The notes under the pieces: generated by a model
The model's database searches: none
Seen by the model: the letters and a program-made list of their open reading frames with translations, nothing else
Told to the model about the DNA's origin: nothing
From: Pseudomonadota bacterium
GTDB taxonomy: Bacteria > Pseudomonadota > Alphaproteobacteria > Rhizobiales > Beijerinckiaceae
Reading direction: 5' to 3'
NCBI GenBank assembly: GCA_023393655.1
Contig: JAEWKP010000348.1
Span: forward strand, 1-18,575
DNA: 18,575 nucleotides
Translations under genes and position numbers: made by a program
Part shown: positions 1 to 8,010 of the stretch, in pieces
How the letters are laid out: each line of letters begins with the position of its first letter
Position numbering within the stretch: position 1 is the stretch's first letter

Positions 1-1
1 C

Positions 2-370
2 GCCTGCGGGCAGGACGGCGCGCTGGAGCCGATGGTCTCGGTCAGGGAAGGGGCGGGGCTCGGCAGCCGGGTCGTCGGTTCCAGCCCCAATCTCGAGGAG
101 GTCACGAGGATGATCGCGGCCGGGCTCGGCATCGGCATCCTGCCGCTGGCCTCGGTGGCCGAGGCGCTGGAGAGCCGCTCCTTGTGGAACCTCGCGCGGC
201 CCGAGGACCTGCTCGGCGCCGATCTCTATTTCATCTCCAACCCGGCCATGCAGCTCAGCGCCGCGGAAGAAGCCTTCCTGCGGCTGTTCGAGCAGCGGCT
301 CAGCGCGACCGAGGAGGAGCCGACGGCCGAGGCCGCCGCGGTCCTGCTCAGCGATCCGCCCGTGCCATGA
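2..370 (+). CDS. LysR-type transcriptional regulator, C-terminal part (5' end outside window)
   Basis: The frame is open from the first bases of the window, so this is the 3' end of a longer gene and the DNA-binding helix-turn-helix is not visible. The roughly 120 visible residues look like the end of a LysR effector-binding domain. They contain an MIAAGLGIGILPL stretch, a following segment around LWNL, a D-Y-F-I-S-N-P strand and a final AEEAFLRLFEQRL helix, the usual order in this family. LysR proteins usually bind a small metabolite and control nearby genes. Here the neighbour is a convergently transcribed amidohydrolase whose last 23 bases overlap this gene, so it is not an obvious divergent target. 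The C-terminal tail is rich in Ala and Glu and is probably disordered. The family call is fairly secure; the ligand and target are unknown. Confidence 0.75.
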   Translation, partial: ACGQDGALEPMVSVREGAGLGSRVVGSSPNLEEVTRMIAAGLGIGILPLASVAEALESRSLWNLARPEDLLGADLYFISNPAMQLSAAEEAFLRLFEQRLSATEEEPTAEAAAVLLSDPPVP

Positions 371-1592
371 CGGTGTGAAGCAGCACGTTGAGGCCGGGTT
401 CGAGGTCCTCCTTCGTGCAGAGCTCGGCGTTGTTATGGGTGATGCCGCCCTTGCAGGGCGCGAAGATCATCGTCGTCGGCGCATGGCGGGCGACGAAATA
501 GGCGTCGTGCCCGGCCTGACTGAGGATGTCCTGCGTGCGGTAGCCCAGCGCCAGCGAGGTCTCGCGCACGCTGTCGATCAGCTCCTGCGCGAAGATCTTG
601 CCGCCCCATTTCCAGATATCGAGGATCTCGGCGGTGCAACCGGCGCGGGCGGCGGATTCGCCGACGGCGCGGCGAACGCGCTCGGCCATGACCTCCGAGG
701 TTTCCGGATCGGGATGGCGCACGTCGCAGACGGCCTGTGCCCAGTCGGAGAGGATGCCCGGCTTGTTCGGCCAAGCGGCGAGGCGCGCGGCCGTCGCCTT
801 GCCGCCGCCGGCGGCATAGGCCCAGCCGATCTCGTCGGTCTCGACCAGCAGGCGGGCGCCGGCGAGCAGGGCGTTACGGCGGCGCTCCATCGGCCAGGGG
901 CCGGTATGGGCGGTCTCGCCCTTGAACTCGACGAGCATGCCGGTGCTCGGGAAGCCGCCGGTGACGACGCCGACCTGCATGCCGTCGCGGTCGAGGTAGT
1001 AGCCCTGCTCGATATGGAATTCGACATAGGCGTCGAAGGCGTGCGGCACGGCTTCCATCTCGCCGCGATAGCCGATCCGCTCCAGCTCCTGGCCGATCGT
1101 GCGGCCGTCCTCGTCGGTGCGTCCCTGCGCGAAGTCGAGCGTATAGGCGCCGACGAAGCAGCCGGAGCCGACCATCGGCGGCGAGAAGCGGGCGCCTTCC
1201 TCGTTGGTCCAGTTGACGATCTCGATCGGCCGGCGCGTGCGATGGCCGAGCGCATTGAGCGTGCGGCAGATTTCGAGCCCGCCGAGCACGCCGGCGATGC
1301 CGTCGAAGCGGCCGCCATTGATCTGCGTGTCGAGATGGCTACCCATCACCACCGGCGGCAGGCTGTCATCGGTGCCGGCGCGGCGGGCGAAAATGTTGCC
1401 GATGCCGTCGACGCGCACGGTGAGCCCGGCCTCGCGGCACCAGCCGACGAAGGTGTCACGGACCTGCTTGTCGGCATCGGAAAGGGCGAGGCGGGAGAGG
1501 CCGCCCGGCCGGCCCGGGCCGATCTCGGCCGAGCGCTCGATCGTGGTCCAGAACCGCTCGATGTCGATACGGGCCGTGTCGAGGCTGGGCAT
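348..1592 (-). CDS. M20-family Zn-dependent amidohydrolase (N-carbamoyl-L-amino acid hydrolase / allantoate amidohydrolase type)
   Basis: The 414-residue protein matches the hydantoinase/carbamoylase branch of peptidase family M20, which hydrolyses N-carbamoyl amino acids, ureidopropionate or allantoate in the cytosol. Visible motifs are GSHLDTQINGGRFDG (His86, Asp88, bridging Asp97), NEEGARF (Glu131-Glu132), HIEQG (His193) and GGITHNNAEL near the C-terminus (His386). All expected metal and catalytic residues are therefore present. The lid-domain motif reads TAHTGPWPMERRRNALL, a variant of the more usual HAGTTPM form, so the exact substrate cannot be assigned. I chose the ATG at 1592 because GAGGAG lies 6 bases upstream (1599-1604). 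An upstream in-frame start at 1655 would add 21 low-complexity residues. The last 23 bases overlap the convergent LysR gene. There are no clear pathway neighbours; nitrogen or pyrimidine/hydantoin salvage is a plausible role. Confidence 0.88.
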   Translation of the reverse strand: MPSLDTARIDIERFWTTIERSAEIGPGRPGGLSRLALSDADKQVRDTFVGWCREAGLTVRVDGIGNIFARRAGTDDSLPPVVMGSHLDTQINGGRFDGIAGVLGGLEICRTLNALGHRTRRPIEIVNWTNEEGARFSPPMVGSGCFVGAYTLDFAQGRTDEDGRTIGQELERIGYRGEMEAVPHAFDAYVEFHIEQGYYLDRDGMQVGVVTGGFPSTGMLVEFKGETAHTGPWPMERRRNALLAGARLLVETDEIGWAYAAGGGKATAARLAAWPNKPGILSDWAQAVCDVRHPDPETSEVMAERVRRAVGESAARAGCTAEILDIWKWGGKIFAQELIDSVRETSLALGYRTQDILSQAGHDAYFVARHAPTTMIFAPCKGGITHNNAELCTKEDLEPGLNVLLHTVMARADR

Positions 1593-1742
1593 GACGGTCT
1601 CCTCTCCGCCGGATCGGGCGGGAGCTGCTGCGGGGCGACATGTCCGCTCTGCCATGGCGAGCGAACCATTGATCTCAGGATTTCAGGGGAGGGCCGGTGC
1701 AGGCAAATAGATATTGCCTATGCTAGCCATCGGGCACCTGCA
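1593..1742 (-). promoter_or_regulatory. Upstream region of the amidohydrolase gene
   Basis: This 150-base gap separates the flippase stop codon from the amidohydrolase start; both genes are on the minus strand. It should hold the amidohydrolase promoter, but I see no convincing -35/-10 pair. It contains the GAGGAG ribosome-binding site at 1599-1604 and, further upstream, an AT-rich inverted repeat at 1701-1719. No T-tailed hairpin marks the end of the flippase operon. Confidence 0.45.
1701..1719. promoter_or_regulatory. Inverted repeat, possible operator (AGGCAA-N7-TTGCCT)
   Basis: This is a perfect 6-base inverted repeat with a 7-base AT spacer, an AT-rich island in GC-rich DNA. It lies about 109 bases upstream of the amidohydrolase start and 24 bases past the flippase stop codon. 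The geometry fits a dimeric regulator site. A weak hairpin without a T-run is the other reading. No regulator can be named from the sequence. Confidence 0.3.
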
Positions 1743-2996
1743 TCAGCGCAGGCTGGCGCTCTTTTCGGCTGTGCGCTGACGCGGCCGGACGATCGCCCAG
1801 GAGCCGACGAGCACGATGATCTCGGAGAGCGCGCCGCCGAGCAGCGCCCAGGACGGCGAGACCGTCAGCAGCAGCACGAAGACGAGCAGCAGGCCGGCGG
1901 CGGCGGCGATGGCCGAGAGGATCGCGATCGAGCGATAATCCTGCGCGATCTCCAGCCAGATGCGCGGCATGACATAGAGCATCGGCAGGCTGCTCATGAC
2001 CCAGGCGAGCACGGATATCTCGAAGAACCGCGCGCCTTCGAGGCTGCCGGGCTCGATGAAGGGCAGGGCGATCAGGATGGCGACGCCGTAGAGGAAACCC
2101 AGCCCTGCCAGGACCGGCGGCCAGCGGCGCAGCCTCTGCCCAACCTTGGCGAAGTCGCGATGCGCGATGAGCCTCGAGAGCTCGGGATGTAGCATGTTGG
2201 CGAAGCCGGCGGAGACGATGCGCAACGGTGCGAAATTGATCAAGGCCGCCGCGATCGGGGCGTAGGCCGCCGGGCCGGCCATGGCCGCGACCATCAGAGC
2301 CATGCCCTGGCCCTGCAGATTGGTGATCGTCACGCTCAGAACCGACCATTTCAGCTCGCGCCAGAGCCGCCGGTAGCGTCGCCAGACATGTTGGCCGAGG
2401 CTGGGCCGGACGGCGCCTCGTCCAAGAACCTGCATCATCGCGATGCCGAGCGCATTGGCCGCTGCCATGACGATGAACGTACGGGGGAGGATATGGGTGC
2501 CGTCCCAGATCGCCCAGGCCGTCCCAACTGCGCCACTGAGGGTGAAGGCGAGGTCGCTGGCGCTGACAAGCATTTGCCGGCCCCGGGCGAAGAAGACCAT
2601 GCGGATATGCGCCCGCATCGCCCACAACCCGACGAAGGCGCCGCCAAACAGCGCGCCCTCCTCGAGCCAGACGCTAAGGATGCCGGTGACGGCGAGGCCG
2701 AGCAGCAGAGACAACAGCATCGCGGCCGAACCGAAGGTGACTTCATAGGCGCCTGCCACACCGGAGCGGCGGCTCTGGGCGATCGCGATGCTGGCGGGCA
2801 GGGCCGTGAGTGCGCGGATATAGGTCAGGCCGAGGCCGCCGGCGACCATCACCAGCGCAAAGATGCCGTAGTCTCGTGCCGGGACCGCATGCAGCAATGC
2901 GATGTTGAGGCCGAGATGGAAGGCGCTCTGCATCGCCTCGCCGCCGACCATGACGACGAGCCGCAGGATGATGCTGCGAAGGGCCAGGAGGTTCAT
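1743..2996 (-). CDS. Wzx-like polysaccharide flippase (MOP superfamily membrane protein)
   Basis: The 417-residue protein is almost entirely hydrophobic, with about a dozen predicted membrane segments and short basic loops. It opens with an amphipathic start, a QSAFHLGLNIALLHAVPARD segment and a YGIFALVMVAGG helix, as in oligosaccharide flippases of the MATE/MOP superfamily. These proteins move lipid-linked repeat units from the cytoplasmic to the periplasmic face of the inner membrane. Its length is at the short end for Wzx proteins. The start codon overlaps the stop of the upstream glycosyltransferase as ATGA (2993-2996), so the two are probably translationally coupled. Flippases of this family diverge quickly, so the fold call is firmer than the substrate. 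Context with glycosyltransferases and a Wzy-like polymerase supports exopolysaccharide export. Confidence 0.8.
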   Translation of the reverse strand: MNLLALRSIILRLVVMVGGEAMQSAFHLGLNIALLHAVPARDYGIFALVMVAGGLGLTYIRALTALPASIAIAQSRRSGVAGAYEVTFGSAAMLLSLLLGLAVTGILSVWLEEGALFGGAFVGLWAMRAHIRMVFFARGRQMLVSASDLAFTLSGAVGTAWAIWDGTHILPRTFIVMAAANALGIAMMQVLGRGAVRPSLGQHVWRRYRRLWRELKWSVLSVTITNLQGQGMALMVAAMAGPAAYAPIAAALINFAPLRIVSAGFANMLHPELSRLIAHRDFAKVGQRLRRWPPVLAGLGFLYGVAILIALPFIEPGSLEGARFFEISVLAWVMSSLPMLYVMPRIWLEIAQDYRSIAILSAIAAAAGLLLVFVLLLTVSPSWALLGGALSEIIVLVGSWAIVRPRQRTAEKSASLR

Positions 2997-4132
2997 TGCG
3001 GGACGTTCGTGTTCCGGCGCAGGATGTCGTCGGCGACGGCTGCGATCGCTCGCGCCACGGCCTGCTCGCTGAACAGGGCCGTGTAGCGTTCCCGCCCCGC
3101 TCGCGCCATCGGAGCGAGGATACCGGGATTGCGGACGATCTCGGTCAATACCTGCGCCAGCGCATCGGCATCGCCCGGTGGGAGCAGGCGGCCGGTTATG
3201 CCGTCTTCCACCACCTCGCGCAGGCCGCCGATGGCGGAGGCGAGCGGTGGGCGGCCGAACGCCATCGCCTCGATCGCGACGCGGCCGAGCGATTCCGGCC
3301 GGCGCGACGGCACGGCGACGATATCCGCCCAGCGATAGAGCGGTGTCGGGTCGTCAAGGAAGGGCTCGACGCTGACATGGGAAGCGAGGCCGGCGCTTGT
3401 CACGGCTTCGCGCAGGGCGATTTCGAGGCCGGGGTCCTCGAAGGCGCTGCCGACGATGCGGGTCTCGATCCGGTTACGGATCTCCGGGGGCAGGGCGGCG
3501 AGCGCCGCGAGCAGCACTTCCTGCCCCTTGATGCGATTGATCCGACCGAGCATCAGCACGCGCAAGGGGCGCTTGCCGTCATAGTCCGTGGGTGTCCAGT
3601 CGGTGGGGCCGGTGACACCATTGTAGATGACGTCTGACGGAGTGCCGGGCGGGGCTTCGAAGGCGTCGCGTGTCGCCCGCGAGTTGAAGATCAGCCGGGC
3701 GCGGCCCCAGAGGACGAGCCGGCGCAGCAGCGTCCGGGTCGCGCCTTCCGGAATCTCGTGAATGTGCTGGAGCGCTTTGCCTGGGAAGAACCGGGCGGCC
3801 AGCACATGGTCCACGATGACCGAGGTATTGATATAGACGAGGTCGTAGCGTCTGAGGCGCCGAGCCGCCCGGAGCATGGCGCGGGGGAGGGCGATCGGCG
3901 CGGTTGCGATCAGCCGGGCCAAGTCCTTGCGCCGGAGTACCCAGAGCGGCTCGATCACGATCCGGCTGGCGCGGCTTTCGAGCAGCCCCCGGATCGGCCC
4001 CTCGCGTGGCAGAACGACCTCGATCTCGGCGGAAGGATAGGCCTGGCGCAGGGCCGCGACGCTTTCGGCGAAACTGCGATCCGAACCATAGAGCTCGTAA
4101 CCCTGATGAATGCAGGCAATGCGAAGGGTCAC
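2993..4132 (-). CDS. Family 4 glycosyltransferase (GT-B fold)
   Basis: This cytoplasmic retaining glycosyltransferase probably adds a sugar to a lipid-linked exopolysaccharide repeat unit. The N-terminal Rossmann half starts RIACIHQGYELYGSDRSF, with a Gly-Ser-Asp acceptor-side loop. The C-terminal half has the LMLGRINRIKGQE strand-helix that opens the donor domain. It also has the GT4 E-x7-E motif (ESLGRVAIE) followed by FGRPPLAS, then GGLREVVEDGITGRLLPPGD. I placed the start at the GTG at 4132, since the homologous core begins there. A second in-frame GTG at 4174 would add 14 residues (PGAGRRGFERKW and so on) that look non-native; neither has a strong Shine-Dalgarno. The gene is first in a two-gene unit with the flippase (ATGA overlap). 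Donor and acceptor sugars cannot be deduced. Confidence 0.87.
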   Translation of the reverse strand: MTLRIACIHQGYELYGSDRSFAESVAALRQAYPSAEIEVVLPREGPIRGLLESRASRIVIEPLWVLRRKDLARLIATAPIALPRAMLRAARRLRRYDLVYINTSVIVDHVLAARFFPGKALQHIHEIPEGATRTLLRRLVLWGRARLIFNSRATRDAFEAPPGTPSDVIYNGVTGPTDWTPTDYDGKRPLRVLMLGRINRIKGQEVLLAALAALPPEIRNRIETRIVGSAFEDPGLEIALREAVTSAGLASHVSVEPFLDDPTPLYRWADIVAVPSRRPESLGRVAIEAMAFGRPPLASAIGGLREVVEDGITGRLLPPGDADALAQVLTEIVRNPGILAPMARAGRERYTALFSEQAVARAIAAVADDILRRNTNVPQ

Positions 4133-4305
4133 GATCCATTTCCGTTCGAAGCCGCGGCGGCCCGCTCCGGGCACGTCCGGAATTCGGGAAAGCAGACCCT
4201 AACCATTGCAAATGAAAGGAGGATAAATCACGGTTCTTCAAGGCATAATAGCAGATGCGACGCTTTGCTCGTTATTCTGTGCGAGCCGGTTTGGACAGTT
4301 CGAAA
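4133..4305. promoter_or_regulatory. Divergent intergenic region between two glycosyltransferase operons
   Basis: This gap is less GC-rich than its surroundings and must carry promoters for both the minus-strand GT4/flippase unit and the plus-strand DUF1972-GT/GH5 unit. On the plus strand there is a CATAAT box at 4244-4249, a one-mismatch match to TATAAT, without a matching -35. If used, it would start the transcript close to the upstream ATG at 4255 and so favour the later start at 4306. A perfect AAAGGAGG lies at 4215-4222 with no start codon at working distance. Confidence 0.45.
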
Positions 4306-5475
4306 ATGGCTACCCCTCCCACTCTGCTGATCCTCGGAACACGCGGGATTCCGGCAGCGCATGGCGGTTTCGAGACCTTTGCGGAGAAACTGGCGCTCTT
4401 TCTCGTCGAGCGCGGCTGGCGCGTCGGCGTCTATTGTCAGGATGAGGTGACCACCGTCACGCAGCGCTTTCGCAGCGAGATGTGGCGGGGCATCGAGCTG
4501 ATCCGCACGCAGGTCGCCTTGGAGGGGCCGCGCGCGACGCTGGAATTCGACTGGCACTGCGTGCGCGACGCGGCGCGGCGCGAGGCTGTCAGCCTCGTGC
4601 TGGGCTATAACGGGGCGGTTTTCCTGCCCTGGCTGCGCTTCGCCGGGCGGAAGGTCCTGACGAATATGGACGGCATCGAATGGCGCCGCCCGAAATGGTC
4701 CTTTTCGGTCCGTGCCTGGTTCTGGGTCAATGAATGGATCGCGGCCTGGTCATCGAACCGGCTCGTGGCCGATCATCCGATCATCGCCGATCATCTGGCG
4801 ACCCGCCGCCCACGCTCTGCCACGGCGATGATTCCCTATGGCGGCGTGCCGATCCCGTCGGCGCCGACGGCTCCGCTCGCCAGGCTCGGCCTCGAACGCG
4901 GGCGCTATCTCGTCTCGATCGCCCGGATCGAGCCGGACAATTCGATCCTGACGCTGGTCGAGGCCTTTTCACGCAAGCCACGCGGCATGAAGCTCGTGAT
5001 CCTTGGCACGCTTTCGGACGAGATCGAATACCATCGCCGGATCATGGCTGCGGCCGGGCCGGAGGTGCTGACGCCGGGCGCAATCTACGATGCGGGTATC
5101 GTGCAGGCGCTGCGCTTCCATGCCCGCGCCTATATGCACGGCCATACCGTCGGCGGCACCAATCCGTCGCTGGTCGAGGCGCTCTGGGCGGGCAATCCGG
5201 TCATCGCGCATGACAATCCCTATAACCGCTGGACGGCGGGCGATGCGGGGCTGTTCTTCTCCGACGAGGCAAGCTGTTCCGAGGCGATCGACAGGCTGAT
5301 CATCGACGATGGTCTCGTGGCGGGCCTGAAGGCTGCGGCGCTGGCGCGGGCGCGGGAGAGCTTCGCGTGGGAGGCCGTGCTCGAACATTACGAGCGGGAG
5401 GCGCTGGCTCTGATGAACCGGGGCGCCGAGCCGGAACTGACCGCCGTCAAACTGGCGGACAAGGGCTGCGGATGA
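4306..5475 (+). CDS. DUF1972/GT4 glycosyltransferase (rhamnosyltransferase-like)
   Basis: The 389-residue protein starts TLLILGTRGIPAAHGGFETFAEKLA, the hallmark of DUF1972-type glycosyltransferases, which often act as rhamnosyl- or related transferases in O-antigen and exopolysaccharide synthesis. Further features are LVLGYNGAVFLPWLR, a conserved MDGIEWRRPKW motif and an ADHPIIADHL helix. The GT-B donor site lies near HGHTVGGTNPSLVEALWAGNPVIAHDNPYNRW, where Glu residues replace a strict E-x7-E. I chose the ATG at 4306 because the family core begins six residues later. An in-frame ATG at 4255 would add a basic 17-residue leader with no good ribosome-binding site. The stop overlaps the next gene's start as ATGA (5472-5475). 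The role is inferred to be assembly of the repeat unit in the cytoplasm; sugar specificity is unknown. Confidence 0.87.
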   Translation: MATPPTLLILGTRGIPAAHGGFETFAEKLALFLVERGWRVGVYCQDEVTTVTQRFRSEMWRGIELIRTQVALEGPRATLEFDWHCVRDAARREAVSLVLGYNGAVFLPWLRFAGRKVLTNMDGIEWRRPKWSFSVRAWFWVNEWIAAWSSNRLVADHPIIADHLATRRPRSATAMIPYGGVPIPSAPTAPLARLGLERGRYLVSIARIEPDNSILTLVEAFSRKPRGMKLVILGTLSDEIEYHRRIMAAAGPEVLTPGAIYDAGIVQALRFHARAYMHGHTVGGTNPSLVEALWAGNPVIAHDNPYNRWTAGDAGLFFSDEASCSEAIDRLIIDDGLVAGLKAAALARARESFAWEAVLEHYEREALALMNRGAEPELTAVKLADKGCG

Positions 5476-6716
5476 GCTTCAGCCGCCGGGCCGTTCTGGC
5501 GGGCGCTGCAGGAGCGGTTCTCCTCGGCCGGGCTCGGGCGCGGGCGGCGGGCCCGATCGCCCTTCGGCGCGGGATCAACCTGTGGCCCTGGTTCTCGCTG
5601 ACGCGGGAATTTCCGGCGCCACGCACCGACTATGACTGGCCGCCTTTCCAGCTCGACCGACCTGTTCCGAGCGCGCGTGATCTCGCGCAGTTGCGGCGGG
5701 CGGGCTTCGATTTCGTGCGCATCCCGGTCGATCCCGGTCCGATCGTCGCCGCGGCGCCGCGCGAGCGGGGGCTCTTGCTGGATCAGGTCATGGCAGCGGT
5801 CGCGCTGGCGCTCGGCCAGGATTTCACGGTGGTCCTGAATCTCCACGCCAATGCGGCGACACATCACTGGACGCCAGCCTATCTCTTCGGCAGTGAGGCG
5901 GCGCCCGGCTTTCCGGCCTATCTCGCGCTGATCGGGGAACTGGCGCGGCGGCTTGTCCGGCTGGGGCTGGACCGCGTCGCGCTCGAACCCGTCAACGAGC
6001 CGTTCCAGGCTTGCGGCGCCGCCGAATGGGAGCAGGTCCAGATGCGCATGCTGGCGGCCGCGCGCGCCGTTGCCCCCGCTCTCACCCTGGTTGCGACAGG
6101 GGCCTGCGGCAGCATGATCGCCGGGCTGGAGCCGCTGAAGGCCAAGGCGCTCGTGGCTTTTGAACCGCTGCTCTTCACCTTCCATTTCTACGAGCCCTAC
6201 CTGTTCTCGCATCAGGGCGCGAAATGGATGAGCGAGCCGTTCTATCCCGCGCTCAACGCAGTACCCTGGCCGGCTTCGCGCGGATCGCTGGAGGCGACGC
6301 TGGCCGCGGTCCGCGCCCGGATGGCGGAGCTCGGCCAGCCGGCAACGGGACGCGGCGCAGCCACCTATCGGGAGACCGAGCGGGTGCTGCAGGAGTATTT
6401 CGACGCCCGGCCGGACCGCCCCTTCATCGAGGGCTACCTGCGGAACGTTCGAGCGTGGTCGGTGCGCGAGGGCGTCGCTTCCGGCCGCATCCTGATGGGC
6501 GAGTTCGGCGCCGTCCGCACAGGGGCGGGCATCGCCGCTTCCGCGCCCGCCGACCGGGCGCGCTATGTCCGGGATGTCAGGGTGAGCGCCGAGGCGCTCG
6601 GCTTTCCCTGGGCCTTCTGGAACCTGTTCGACAGCCTCGGCCTGCTGGTCGACGATGTCAGCCGGCGGCCCGACCCGGCCATGATCGAGGCGCTCGGTCT
6701 GCGGATGCCCGGTTGA
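5472..6716 (+). CDS. Secreted glycoside hydrolase family 5 (cellulase-like) protein
   Basis: The 414-residue protein begins with a twin-arginine-like signal (SRRAVLAGAAGAVLLG), with likely cleavage near residue 25 after ARA, so it is predicted periplasmic or secreted. The mature part fits a GH5 TIM barrel: RRGINLWPWF at strand 1, FDFVRIPVD, a VVLNLHAN strand, the acid/base in LEPVNEP (Glu176), the conserved FHFYEP (His238, Tyr240) and the nucleophile in LMGEFGA (Glu344). Both catalytic glutamates are present, so it is probably active on a beta-glycan. The start is ATG 5472, overlapping the upstream glycosyltransferase stop. Glycanases inside exopolysaccharide loci commonly trim, release or clear mislocalised polymer; that role is inferred. 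Its last 59 bases overlap the convergent polymerase gene. Confidence 0.88.
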   Translation: MSFSRRAVLAGAAGAVLLGRARARAAGPIALRRGINLWPWFSLTREFPAPRTDYDWPPFQLDRPVPSARDLAQLRRAGFDFVRIPVDPGPIVAAAPRERGLLLDQVMAAVALALGQDFTVVLNLHANAATHHWTPAYLFGSEAAPGFPAYLALIGELARRLVRLGLDRVALEPVNEPFQACGAAEWEQVQMRMLAAARAVAPALTLVATGACGSMIAGLEPLKAKALVAFEPLLFTFHFYEPYLFSHQGAKWMSEPFYPALNAVPWPASRGSLEATLAAVRARMAELGQPATGRGAATYRETERVLQEYFDARPDRPFIEGYLRNVRAWSVREGVASGRILMGEFGAVRTGAGIAASAPADRARYVRDVRVSAEALGFPWAFWNLFDSLGLLVDDVSRRPDPAMIEALGLRMPG

Positions 6717-8010
6717 GCGGAACGGTTCGGGCCGAAGGTTCCGGCCGGTAGAGGCAGAGCACGACAATCGCGAATTTGGCGGGCAGCGTGGTCTTCGTTG
6801 CGATACTTTCCGAGCCGTTCAGGAGGATGATCCAGACGACCATCGGCAGCCAGACGCCGCCAGCCCGCCCCAGCCGCGCCAGCTCGTACATGAACAGGCC
6901 GAAGGCCACGGTGACCAGCGCGGTGACGATCGCGCCCTGATAGAGGATCATGCGGATGAAGGGGTTCTCGATGCCCCATTCCAGGCCGTTGACGCGCCGG
7001 AGCGTGTCGACGAGGTCGTTGTCCGGGCCGAAGACGAGGTCGCCCAGCGAGAACATGCCGAGCAGATCGAGCATTTCCTTGCGGGCATTGGCGCTGCCGC
7101 CGTCGGAGACGAAGCGCGCGACCAGATCGTCGAAGAAGCCGAGCACCGCCAGCCCGCCGATCGCGACCGGCAGCAGCGCCGCCAGCAGGCAGCTGATCGC
7201 GGCGCCGACCAGCGAGACCCTGCCGCGGCGCAGCGAGGCGAACAGCATGACGAAGCCGTAGCAGAGGCCCAGTGCCAGCGAGGCGAGAAGCGCGGTACGC
7301 CCGCCGAAGACGACGAGGGCTGCGCTTTGCAACGCGATCAGAGTGCCGCGCACGGAGGGCGACAGGGGGCGGGCGCCGCTGATCAGCGCCATCAGGTAGC
7401 AGGCCGTGATCATCGCGTTGGCGAGGGGATGGCCGTGCAGCGCCGCCGATCGCGTATCGGTCTCGAAGACGATGCCGTCGAAGCGGTAGGGGAGCAGCCT
7501 GATCTGGGTGACGAATTCTGCGAGTGCGAGCAGGGCGTTCAGCGTCATCACGACATGCAGCAGCGTGGTCAGCGTCGCCATGGTCTCGTCATCGGCATCG
7601 GCAAGCAGGAAGACGAGGAGGCAGGCGGCGACATAGGTGTCGACCAGGCCGCCGATGCCGGCGCCGCCGCGCAGCAGGGTCAGCACGATGACGGCGATGG
7701 TGACGACCAGCATCAGCAGCGTCGCCGGCCGGGCGCTGGCGAGATGGATGCTGCGGCTGACCGGGTCGCCGCTGGCGATCAGGCTCCAGCAGAAGACCAG
7801 CACGATCATATAGGTCGAGGGGTGGATCTTGGTGGCGGCGGAGCCGGCGAGGCCGTCGTAATTATAGCCGACGAGCCAGAGCATGCCGCCGGAGACGCAG
7901 AACAGCACGAGCACCGCGGCGAGCGTGCCGATGCGGCTCAGGCTGCCGAGGCGAGCCCAGCCCGGTGCCGCCCGAAGTCCTGCGGCGGCGCCGGGGCCGG
8001 CGGTGCGCAT
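6658..8010 (-). CDS. Wzy / O-antigen-ligase-like membrane protein (polysaccharide polymerase candidate)
   Basis: The 450-residue polytopic membrane protein has about eleven hydrophobic segments and a larger loop near residues 170-195 containing RFDGIVFETDTRSAALHGHPLANA. The Arg/His-rich loop followed by a GHPLANA helix is typical of the O-antigen ligase/Wzy superfamily, including VpsF-type exopolysaccharide proteins. Such proteins polymerise or transfer lipid-linked glycans on the periplasmic side. The first ~28 residues are Ala/Gly/Arg-rich and cytoplasmic. The start codon overlaps the stop of the upstream co-polymerase by one base (TGATG at 8010), so the two are probably coupled. This fits the usual pairing of Wzy with its chain-length regulator. 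The C-terminal ~20 residues overlap the convergent GH5 gene. Polymerase is preferred over ligase from gene context; sequence alone cannot settle it. Confidence 0.78.
   Translation of the reverse strand: MRTAGPGAAAGLRAAPGWARLGSLSRIGTLAAVLVLFCVSGGMLWLVGYNYDGLAGSAATKIHPSTYMIVLVFCWSLIASGDPVSRSIHLASARPATLLMLVVTIAVIVLTLLRGGAGIGGLVDTYVAACLLVFLLADADDETMATLTTLLHVVMTLNALLALAEFVTQIRLLPYRFDGIVFETDTRSAALHGHPLANAMITACYLMALISGARPLSPSVRGTLIALQSAALVVFGGRTALLASLALGLCYGFVMLFASLRRGRVSLVGAAISCLLAALLPVAIGGLAVLGFFDDLVARFVSDGGSANARKEMLDLLGMFSLGDLVFGPDNDLVDTLRRVNGLEWGIENPFIRMILYQGAIVTALVTVAFGLFMYELARLGRAGGVWLPMVVWIILLNGSESIATKTTLPAKFAIVVLCLYRPEPSARTVPLNRASADRAPRSWPGRAAG

Noticed and set aside
375..2192. 605-codon open frame on the plus strand
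   Set aside because: It lies antisense across the amidohydrolase and part of the flippase gene, shows no family motifs and is rich in Asp/Gly/Arg/Ala as expected from the reverse complement of GC-rich coding DNA.
5388..6767. 459-codon open frame on the minus strand
   Set aside because: It is antisense to the GH5 gene, which has a signal peptide and both catalytic glutamates; no motif in the antisense frame.
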